Made by a program: the position numbers and the translations under genes. A stretch of 10,910 nt of DNA, taken from Planctomycetota bacterium (GTDB taxonomy: Bacteria > Planctomycetota > Phycisphaerae > UBA1845 > CAIVHJ01). The notes beneath the pieces are model-generated. The model worked only from the letters and a program-made list of their open reading frames with translations, made no database searches and was not told where the DNA came from. Numbering within the stretch: the first letter of the stretch is position 1; each line of letters opens with the position of its first letter. The stretch spans positions 1 through 10,910 of the forward strand of contig JACZTW010000114.1 in NCBI GenBank assembly GCA_022573485.1, read 5' to 3'. This document shows, piece after piece, positions 5,474-10,910 of the stretch.

Positions 5474-7130
5474 TTTGGCTGCTCAGGGTTTCGTCGCTGC
5501 CCGGCAGGCGCTCGCTCCGAGCGGGGATACTGGCGTGAAAGGCAGTGCCGCCTGATTCGAGGGGCTCGATCACGATATCGCCTTGATGCTCGTCGATGAT
5601 CTTTTTGGCCGCCGCCAGCCCCAGGCCCGTTCCGCCCTGCCCCTTTGTAGACTTGAAAGGCTGGAAAACCTCGGTCAGGCGCGACGGATCGATGCCCGGC
5701 CCGTTGTCCTCGACGGTCAGGACGACGACTTCCTTCTCAGTGTCGTATCGCGTCCGCACATTGATGATTCCTTTTTCTTCCGGCGCTGCCTCAATCGCGT
5801 TGTTGAGCAAGTTCAGGGCCACTTGATGGATGCCGTCCACGTCGACGAGAATGGCAGGGATCTCCTCGAATTCGGTCAGGAGCATCACTTTTTTCGTGTC
5901 GGCATAGCGCTGGGCCAGGTCGACGGCCTCCTGAGTGATGAGGTTGACTTGGGCGACGACCATGTTGGGCTCGCGATCCTTGCTGAAGGTGAGCATGTTG
6001 GTCGTCAAGTTGAAGATTTTGTCCAGGCTGCGATCCAGAATTTGCCAACCTTGTTCGATGGTGTCCAGCGCCTTACGCTTCAAGCCGAGTTCGAGGACGT
6101 CTGCGCCGCTGCGCAAGCCCTGCAGCACGTTCTTGATGTAGTGTGACAGAAAAGCCACCGTCTCGCCGGCCGCCGCCAGCCGCTCGTTCTGCAAACGCGA
6201 TTGCACCAGCTTGGCATTCTCGATGGCCATGCCGGTCATGTGACCGATGGCGTTGGCCAAGCGGAGCTGCTCCGTCGTGTAGGTGTGGTCGGACATCGAC
6301 GAATCCATGTGAATCACGCCGTGGACGCAGCGATGAGCAATGATCGGGACACAAATCACCGACTTAAGCCCGTAGCGGTAGATGCTGTCCTCTTGATTCT
6401 CGGCCCCGAAGCGTTGGTCGGCCATGGCGTTGGTGCATAGCACGCCCTCGCAGCGTTTGATGACGTGGTTGATGATGGTCCGCGATGTGGTGATCTTCTC
6501 TGGATCCTTCGGCTTGTGCCGGAAGCGGATGGCTTTGGGTTCCAGTTCTCCGGTGCCGTCCTTTCGAATCAAGATGAACCCTCGATCGACTTCCATTTCC
6601 TCAAAGATGATATCCAGCACGCGGTTGAGCAGTTCATCGGGCTCGACGATGACGCCGATCGCCTCGGTCAACTGGTACATGATGCGCCAAGCCCGCACGG
6701 CTTCGGCGGTCTCGGGCGCTGCCAAGACGAGACTCTTTTCGTTGCTGGGCAGGGTCTCGATGACGGACGCTTCGCCGGCGCGGTCGGCATCCGCCAGATC
6801 AATCAAGTCGCGTACCGTGGCGGTGGTATATTGCTCGTCAAGCTGATCTCCGCCGAACACCAGCAGCGTGGCGCCCATACGAATCTGATCGCCGTGCTTC
6901 AGTACGGTGGGATGCTCGATCCGCAGGCCGTTGATGCTGGTGCCGTTGGAACTCTTCAGATCGCGCAGCAGCCACACACCGTTCTCCGGGACGAGTTCGG
7001 CGTGCCGGCGCGAGACGGAGTTGTCGGTGAGCGGGACATCTTCGCTGGCCCGGCCGAGCACCACGCGCGCATTGCCCGTGCGGAAGGTCTTGCCTTTGTC
7101 GGGGCCTTGCAGGATGTACAGCGTCGCCAC
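5463..7130 (-). CDS. FHA-GAF sensor histidine kinase
   Basis: This 555-residue cytoplasmic protein has three parts. Residues 1-95 form a forkhead-associated domain with GRASEDVPLTDNSVSRRHAEL (26-46) and SSNGTSINGLR (60-70), the Gly-Arg, Ser-x-x-His and Asn-Gly residues that bind phosphothreonine peptides. Residues about 145-310 are a GAF ligand-sensing domain (RGFILIRKDG; KSVICVPIIAHRCVHGVIHMD). Residues 318-535 are a histidine kinase: H-box around His330 (FLSHYIKNVLQGL), N-box LNLLNNAIEA (439-448), G1 DNGPGID (475-481), FQPF (489-492) and G2 GTGLGL (500-505). The H-box differs from common HisKA and fits a planctomycete-like subgroup. No membrane segment or receiver is present, so input is intracellular and the partner regulator lies elsewhere. 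The start is GTG 7130: GAGGA lies 8 nt upstream and an in-frame TAA just before that excludes earlier starts. The last residues (QSSR) come from the heptamer repeat. Confidence 0.93.
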   Translation of the reverse strand: MATLYILQGPDKGKTFRTGNARVVLGRASEDVPLTDNSVSRRHAELVPENGVWLLRDLKSSNGTSINGLRIEHPTVLKHGDQIRMGATLLVFGGDQLDEQYTTATVRDLIDLADADRAGEASVIETLPSNEKSLVLAAPETAEAVRAWRIMYQLTEAIGVIVEPDELLNRVLDIIFEEMEVDRGFILIRKDGTGELEPKAIRFRHKPKDPEKITTSRTIINHVIKRCEGVLCTNAMADQRFGAENQEDSIYRYGLKSVICVPIIAHRCVHGVIHMDSSMSDHTYTTEQLRLANAIGHMTGMAIENAKLVQSRLQNERLAAAGETVAFLSHYIKNVLQGLRSGADVLELGLKRKALDTIEQGWQILDRSLDKIFNLTTNMLTFSKDREPNMVVAQVNLITQEAVDLAQRYADTKKVMLLTEFEEIPAILVDVDGIHQVALNLLNNAIEAAPEEKGIINVRTRYDTEKEVVVLTVEDNGPGIDPSRLTEVFQPFKSTKGQGGTGLGLAAAKKIIDEHQGDIVIEPLESGGTAFHASIPARSERLPGSDETLSSQSSR

Positions 7131-7522
7131 GTCTGTTTCCTCGATTTACGCCCACGACGAGCGCGTGCCGGCTGGGCGAGGAGGTTTCAACCACGGGCGC
7201 GATGCAACGGACGTGTGCGTTGATTCTGGCTCAGAATGTGAATACTTACGGCACCACATGGAGATGCCCAGGACCGTCCCACAGAGGCCCCGGCGCGGAT
7301 AACATCTACTGCCACAGTCCCTCGCACGCCGCGTCGGTTGCTCGCACCCAAGTCGTTATGCGTTACACTAGAGACTACTGTAATCTTAGTGTTGCCAACG
7401 AGCTATGTCAATTTCCGACTTGTAATCGGCAGTTCCGGCTGCGTGGATGCCCGTGCCGGCGAGTTCCCGTACTCCGACGCGGTCTCCTGAGTGGCGACGA
7501 ACGTTAGACGGGAGCGGTGTTC
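7131..7522. other. Divergent intergenic region between kinase and cardiolipin synthase
   Basis: This 392-bp gap must carry the promoters of both genes. I see the kinase Shine-Dalgarno (minus, about 7137-7142) and GGGAG (7510-7514) before the synthase ATG. TACACT at 7364-7369 resembles a -10, but its nearest -35-like box is 20 bp away. CCGA, CTTGTAA, TCGG at 7415-7429 looks like a tRNA-Thr anticodon arm, but the rest of a tRNA is missing. No coding region is supported. Confidence 0.5.
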
Positions 7523-8995
7523 ATGTCGGGCTCGATTTTTTGGGACTGGTTGGCCGGCCATCCGGGCACGATCCTCGGTGTTCTGGGGTATCTGCTGACC
7601 ATCGCTTTTGTGCCCGTCGTGCTGATCCGCAAGCGGCACCCCGCCTCGGCGATCGCGTGGTGCATGTCGATCATCCTTCTGCCCTATCTCGGCACGCTGC
7701 TGTTCCTGATGATCGGCATCCCAAGGGTCAGCAGGCCGCTCCGCAAGAAGCAGTTTCATCGTTCGCGGTTCATTCGCCAGTGGATTCAATCCACCGCCGA
7801 CAAGAGCCATCATCCTCACCCACCGAGGGAGGCGGAACCGAGCAGGGAATGGGCCGGCATGGACCGTTTGGCGGGCGTAGTGGGCGCGGTCAAGATGAGC
7901 ACCGGCAACCGCACGCACGTCTATCACGAAGGCGCGCAAGCCTTCGAGGACAAGTTGCAGGCCATCCGAGACGCCGAGCACCACGTCCACGCCCAGTATT
8001 ACATCCTCCGAGCCGATCACACCGGCAAAGCATTCGTCGATTTGCTGTGCGACAAGGCGAGGCAGGGCGTCGAGGTGCGCCTTTTGGTGGATGCCGTGGG
8101 TTCGCTCCAGGCCCACGCCATGATCCGGCAGCTTCGCAATGCAGGCGGAAAAGCCGAGCTGTTTCTGCCGATCATGGCCTGGCGGCGGCGCTTTGTCATC
8201 AACCTGCGCAACCACCGCAAGATTCTCATCTGCGACGGCTGCGTGGGCTTCACCGGCGGACTGAACATCGGCGACGAATACCTGGGCCGCACCAAACGCT
8301 TCGGCTTCTGGCGCGACACGCAATTGCGCATCACCGGCCCGGCGGTGCTGGCGTTGCAGCGCGTCTTCGCCGAAGACTGGGATTTTTCCTGCGGGGAATT
8401 TCTGTCGGGCGCGAAGTACTTTCCCGAGCCGGACACCGGCGGCAGGGACAAACTGCAAATCATTTGGTCGGGCCCGGATGCCGACCACAACGCCATCCAT
8501 GCCGTCTATTTCGCAGCGATCACGCGGGCCCGGAAGCGGTTATGGATCGCCACGCCCTACCTGGTGCCGGATCAGGCGATTCTCAGCGGCCTGCGGTCCG
8601 CTGCGCTGCACGGCGTGGATGTGCGGATCATCACGCAGTCATCGCCGCCCGACCACTGGGTAGCCCATTTCGCCGCCCGCTACTATTGGGGCGAGCTGCT
8701 CGACAGCGGCGTGCGCATCTTCCAGTACGAAAAGGGCATGATCCACGCCAAGGTCGTGATCGCCGACTCTGCCTGGGCCTCGGTCGGCTCCGCCAACATG
8801 GACATCCGCAGCCTGCGCCTCAGCTTTGAAGCCAACTGCCTGATTTACTCCAAATCGCTGGTCCACAAATTGGAAAACCAGTTTGAGCAGGACCTGAAAG
8901 ACTCGAAAGAAGTATTACAATCAGAAATCCGCGCTCGCCCCTTGCGATTCCAACTCGCCGAAAACGTCTGCAGACTAATGTCGCCGATCCTGTAG
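7523..8995 (+). CDS. cls: Cardiolipin synthase (phospholipase D superfamily)
   Basis: This membrane enzyme condenses phosphatidylglycerol (or related phospholipids) into cardiolipin. The 490-residue product starts with two membrane segments (about residues 17-35 and 43-64) joined by a short RKRHPASAIAW loop, the usual PLDc_N anchor. Two PLD catalytic motifs follow. The first is NHRKILICDGCVGFTGGLN (230-248), with His231, Lys233 and Asp238. The second is IHAKVVIADSAWASVGSANMD (407-427), with His408, Lys410 and Asp415. Length and order match bacterial ClsA-type enzymes. ATG 7523 is preferred over GTG 7517 because GGGAG lies 8 nt before the ATG but only 2 nt before the GTG. The C-terminal tail differs from a typical end only in that it lies inside a 119-bp segment (from 8942) repeated 211 bp downstream. 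Confidence 0.93.
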   Translation: MSGSIFWDWLAGHPGTILGVLGYLLTIAFVPVVLIRKRHPASAIAWCMSIILLPYLGTLLFLMIGIPRVSRPLRKKQFHRSRFIRQWIQSTADKSHHPHPPREAEPSREWAGMDRLAGVVGAVKMSTGNRTHVYHEGAQAFEDKLQAIRDAEHHVHAQYYILRADHTGKAFVDLLCDKARQGVEVRLLVDAVGSLQAHAMIRQLRNAGGKAELFLPIMAWRRRFVINLRNHRKILICDGCVGFTGGLNIGDEYLGRTKRFGFWRDTQLRITGPAVLALQRVFAEDWDFSCGEFLSGAKYFPEPDTGGRDKLQIIWSGPDADHNAIHAVYFAAITRARKRLWIATPYLVPDQAILSGLRSAALHGVDVRIITQSSPPDHWVAHFAARYYWGELLDSGVRIFQYEKGMIHAKVVIADSAWASVGSANMDIRSLRLSFEANCLIYSKSLVHKLENQFEQDLKDSKEVLQSEIRARPLRFQLAENVCRLMSPIL

Positions 8996-9060
8996 ATCAA
9001 TCCTATATAGCACCCCGCATGCGGGGTGTCTTCGGAATTGTCCAACCGCAGAGATCGCGG
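8942..9060 (+). repeat. 119-bp direct repeat, copy A (3' end of cardiolipin synthase)
   Basis: This segment covers the last 17 codons and stop of the synthase gene plus 65 bp downstream. It aligns without gaps to 9153-9271 with 107 of 119 positions identical. It ends with the CCGCAGAGATCGCGG core also found at 5325. Confidence 0.85.
9011..9028. terminator. Perfect palindrome after the cardiolipin synthase gene, possible terminator
   Basis: CACCCCGCATGCGGGGTG is fully self-complementary and begins 16 nt after the TAG. Its stem would be very stable, but only TCTTC follows instead of a T-run, so termination is uncertain. The copy at 9222-9239 has one changed base. Confidence 0.35.
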
Positions 9061-9075
9061 AGATCGCAGAGAGCA

Positions 9076-9148
9076 GTAGGGTGGGCATTGCCCACCAAAG
9101 AAAGATGAAACACTATACGTTGCTGGTGGTGGGCCGTGCCCACCCTAC
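9076..9148. repeat. REPIN-like double hairpin element
   Basis: The 22-bp arms at 9076-9097 and 9127-9148 are inverted copies with two mismatches. Each arm contains its own hairpin with identical 7-bp stems GGTGGGC and GCCCACC around a 3-nt loop. The element makes up most of the 92-bp spacer between the two 119-bp direct repeats. Confidence 0.8.
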
Positions 9149-9152
9149 GACT

Positions 9153-9271
9153 TTGCGATGCCAGCTCGCCGAAAATGTTTGCAGACTCATGTCGCCGATC
9201 CTGTAGATGATCTTTATATAGCAACCCGCATGCGGGGTGTCTTCGGAATTGTCCAGCCGCAGAGATCGCGG
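9153..9271 (+). repeat. 119-bp direct repeat, copy B (ectopic gene tail)
   Basis: This copy keeps an open reading of the last 17 synthase residues and the stop (TAG 9204-9206), but it is not joined to any gene body. In the coding part four of five differences from copy A are synonymous; the fifth changes Phe to Cys. Confidence 0.85.
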
Positions 9272-9274
9272 GCT

Positions 9275-9354
9275 GGGTGGCATGGGCAAGTACTCTTGCC
9301 CGTGGCGAGTTCCGGTTTCACACACACGGGCAAGAGTACTTGCCCATGCCACCC
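9275..9354. repeat. REPIN-like element with perfect 30-bp inverted arms
   Basis: Arms at 9275-9304 and 9325-9354 are exact reverse complements over 30 bp, around a 20-bp loop. Each arm holds the smaller hairpin GGGCAAG, TACT (or its complement AGTA), CTTGCCC. The lack of any mismatch suggests recent arrival or active correction. It begins 3 bp after copy B of the direct repeat. Confidence 0.85.
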
Positions 9355-9370
9355 GAGCAATCGTGGCTGT

Positions 9371-9405
9371 TTGCTACTCGCTACTGACTACTGGTTACTG
9401 GCTAC
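9371..9405 (-). repeat. Heptamer array supplying the glycosylase stop codon
   Basis: Five 7-bp units on the minus strand, GTAGCCA first, then GTAACCA, GTAGTCA, GTAGCGA and GTAGCAA. The glycosylase frame runs through two units and stops at TAG (9388-9390) in the third. GCAGCTAAA precedes it on the gene strand. Confidence 0.8.
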
Positions 9406-10158
9406 TTTAGCTGCGGGCAATCCCAATTTCGCCATGATCATTTGCAGATCGGCCCACGTCTTCTTTTTCTCGCCGGGCGAGCGGAGGAGATACGCCGGAT
9501 GGTAGGTCGGCATCAAGGGAACGAAGTCGCCGATCGTCGGCGCGCCGGAAGTGTAGAAGTCGTGGAACCGCCCTCGCAGCCGCCCGATGGCCTCCTTCGT
9601 GCCCAGCAGCGTTTGGGCAGCCGGCGCGCCCAGGGCGCAGACGATTTCCGGCTGGATGATCTGCAATTGCTCGAAGAGATAAGGCGAGCAGGAGGCGATT
9701 TCATCAGCCGCCGGTGTGCGGTTGTTCGGCGGGCGGCACTTGAGCACGTTGCAAATGAACACTTCTTCGCGATTCAGCCCCATAGCCATAATCATTTTCG
9801 TGAGCAGTTGCCCCGCCCGGCCGACAAACGCCAGCCCTTTCTGATCCTCTTCGTACCCCGGTGCTTCGCCGACGAACACCAGCCGTGCGTTGGCGTGGCC
9901 CTGCCCGAACACAGTCCGCGTCCGCGTCTCGCACAGTTTGCATTTCTTGCATTCAACGACCTGGGATTCGTCCAGCTCTTGCAGTTGCGCCCGCTGCTCT
10001 TCGGAAGCCGCCGTGCTCACCCCCGAAGCCACCGGCGCGCCTCGCCCGATCGCAGCCGCAACGTCTTTGGCAATGGGCACTTCACGCAGACCCAAAAGTT
10101 GATCCGTCTCAAGTTGCTGCCGAAGAGAAGCACGAATATCGTCGGCTTGTGATGTCAT
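9388..10158 (-). CDS. Uracil-DNA glycosylase, family 4 (iron-sulfur type)
   Basis: This enzyme removes uracil, produced by cytosine deamination or misincorporation, from DNA to begin base excision repair. The 256-residue product has the family 4 motif GEAPGYEED (97-105) followed by GLAFVGRAGQLL (108-119), and the second active-site motif YHPAYLLR (219-226). Four cysteines placed as the [4Fe-4S] ligands are Cys70 and Cys73 (ECKKCKLCETR), Cys141 (VLKCRPPNNRTP) and Cys157. The ~65 residues before Cys70 form a charged, Ala/Gln-rich extension that makes the protein longer than typical members. ATG 10158 has GGGAGG 10 nt upstream. The C-terminal KVASNQ is encoded by the heptamer repeat and its flank. 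The gene is divergent from the hydrolase, with a double-hairpin element between them, so each probably has its own promoter. Confidence 0.93.
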   Translation of the reverse strand: MTSQADDIRASLRQQLETDQLLGLREVPIAKDVAAAIGRGAPVASGVSTAASEEQRAQLQELDESQVVECKKCKLCETRTRTVFGQGHANARLVFVGEAPGYEEDQKGLAFVGRAGQLLTKMIMAMGLNREEVFICNVLKCRPPNNRTPAADEIASCSPYLFEQLQIIQPEIVCALGAPAAQTLLGTKEAIGRLRGRFHDFYTSGAPTIGDFVPLMPTYHPAYLLRSPGEKKKTWADLQMIMAKLGLPAAKVASNQ

Positions 10159-10176
10159 GATCGCGCTACCTCCCTT

Positions 10177-10251
10177 GAGCCGGGCCCTTTAGGGTCCGGA
10201 CCACATGTCACAACTTGGTGCGGTCGGTCCGTAGCCTAAAGGCCACGGCTC
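10177..10251. repeat. REPIN-like double hairpin element in the divergent gap
   Basis: The 26-bp arms at 10177-10202 and 10226-10251 are inverted copies with about five mismatches; the best-kept parts are GGTCCG, CCTAAAGG and CGGCTC. Each arm is partly palindromic around CCTTTAGG. It sits just upstream of the glycosylase Shine-Dalgarno, within its probable leader. Confidence 0.65.
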
Positions 10252-10303
10252 AGCAAAGACCTTGATCCGACGGACGGTTCGACGACTTGCACTATACCCG
10301 GAA

Positions 10304-10332
10304 TTGTGGGTGACTCAAACGGGTTGTATGAT
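10304..10332 (+). promoter_or_regulatory. Candidate promoter for a leaderless hydrolase transcript
   Basis: TTGTGG (10304-10309) and TATGAT (10327-10332) are 17 bp apart; the -10 differs from consensus at one base, the -35 at three. Transcription would begin at about the ATG (10341). No Shine-Dalgarno precedes that ATG, which agrees with a leaderless message. Confidence 0.35.
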
Positions 10333-10340
10333 CGGCGCCG

Positions 10341-10910
10341 ATGCCTGAGTTCGAGGAATTGTCGATTCCACTGCCGGATGTGTATGCCGCATACGCGCGC
10401 TATTGGCCGGTGCGTGAACCGGCGGGGGCGGTGCTGTATCTGCACGGCATTCAGTCGCATTGCGGGTGGTACGAAGAGTCGGCCCGGCGTTTGCAGCAGG
10501 CTGGGTTTGCAGTGTTGCAGCCGGACCGCCGCGGGAGCGGGCGCAATCAAGCGGATCGCGGCCATGCCGAATCGCAACAGCAGTTGATCGACGACGGCTT
10601 GGCCTGCGGGCGGCGTTTGCTGGAATTGACCGGGCTGAAGCAGTTCCACTTGGTTGGCATCAGTTGGGGCGGCAAGCTGGCGTGTGCCATGGCGGCCGCC
10701 GAGTCCGGCTTGGTTCGCAGCCTGTCGCTGGTGTGTCCGGGGCTGTTTCCTCGCGTGGACGTCAGCGGTGCCGAGAAATTCAGGATCGGCCTATCGATGG
10801 TCGGCAACCGCCGACGCCATTTCGATATTCCACTCAACGATCCGTACTTGTTTACGTCGCAGCCGGAGTGGGTCGAGTTCGTGCGGAGCGACGAATTGAC
10901 GCTGCGCCAA
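10341..10910 (+). CDS. Alpha/beta hydrolase, lysophospholipase/monoacylglycerol lipase-like (cut by window edge)
   Basis: The 190 visible residues show the N-terminal half of an alpha/beta hydrolase fold. AVLYLHGIQSHCGWYEE (30-46) holds the LHG oxyanion-hole segment after strand 3, VLQPDRRGSGRN (58-69) the DxRGxG turn, and GISWGG (106-111) the nucleophile elbow with Ser108. The early 'LHGIQSHCGWYE' layout is like that of serine hydrolases acting on acyl glycerols or lysophospholipids, but these families are broad and the substrate cannot be told. The acid and His of the triad lie beyond the edge. ATG 10341 is the first start after an in-frame TGA at 10329-10331. No signal peptide is seen, so it is probably cytoplasmic. 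Confidence 0.85.
   Translation, partial: MPEFEELSIPLPDVYAAYARYWPVREPAGAVLYLHGIQSHCGWYEESARRLQQAGFAVLQPDRRGSGRNQADRGHAESQQQLIDDGLACGRRLLELTGLKQFHLVGISWGGKLACAMAAAESGLVRSLSLVCPGLFPRVDVSGAEKFRIGLSMVGNRRRHFDIPLNDPYLFTSQPEWVEFVRSDELTLRQ

Noticed and set aside
7415..7429. tRNA-Thr-like anticodon arm (CCGA, loop CTTGTAA, TCGG)
   Set aside because: No D arm, no TTCGANTC T-loop and no acceptor stem can be paired at the proper distances; a 4-bp stem with this loop can arise by chance.
7403..8500. Open frame on the minus strand opposite the cardiolipin synthase
   Set aside because: Antisense to a gene with both HKD motifs and membrane anchors; no recognisable domain.
8845..9352. Two short minus-strand readings that share the peptide NSEDTPHAGCYI
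   Set aside because: They are the antisense translation of the 119-bp direct repeat, so their similarity comes from the DNA duplication and not from a protein family.
9371..9405. Possible CRISPR array
   Set aside because: The units are contiguous heptamers with no spacers, and no cas gene is present.
9442..10152. Open frame on the plus strand opposite the uracil-DNA glycosylase
   Set aside because: His/Arg/Pro-rich shadow of a gene with complete active-site and iron-sulfur motifs.

Overview
The window looks like a G+C-rich bacterial chromosome segment, most likely from a planctomycete (Pirellulales-like). The evidence is indirect: gene density is moderate, genes stand alone with their own control regions, the histidine kinase is of the FHA-GAF type with an H-box common in that phylum, and the intergenic spaces are loaded with short palindromic and heptameric repeats. 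No 16S rRNA or other phylogenetic marker is present, so the assignment is an inference.

Layout, left to right. (1) The start of a TMTC-like multi-membrane glycosyltransferase on the minus strand (1-458), running off the left edge. (2) Divergent from it, homogentisate 1,2-dioxygenase (581-1789, +). (3) An AT-rich control region with three copies of one 17-bp site (1992-2072), then a Fic-family AMPylase with its own C-terminal winged helix (2110-3438, +). (4) A short repeat pair, a small acidic protein (3578-3790, -) and a secreted lipoprotein with an HELAH zinc-protease-like motif (3983-5161, -). (5) An FHA-GAF-histidine kinase (5463-7130, -). (6) Divergent from it, a cardiolipin synthase (7523-8995, +). 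(7) A 390-bp repeat-rich gap. (8) A family 4 (iron-sulfur) uracil-DNA glycosylase (9388-10158, -). (9) Divergent from it, an alpha/beta hydrolase cut by the right edge (10341-10910, +).

The genes do not form one pathway; I see no operon and no complete multi-gene system. They cover tyrosine breakdown, toxin-like protein AMPylation, envelope proteolysis, signalling, phospholipid synthesis, DNA repair and an unassigned hydrolase. The coherent story is in the non-coding DNA. Three different genes (dioxygenase, kinase, glycosylase) each end inside an array of 7-bp units of the type GTARYSR, always in the gene's sense direction, so that the repeat supplies the stop codon. Four elements of about 67-80 bp (3894, 9076, 9275, 10177) are each built from two inverted hairpins, like the REPINs of other bacteria. 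The 3' end of the cardiolipin synthase gene plus its downstream palindrome is duplicated 211 bp downstream. The Fic gene has an unusual operator-like triplet over its promoter.
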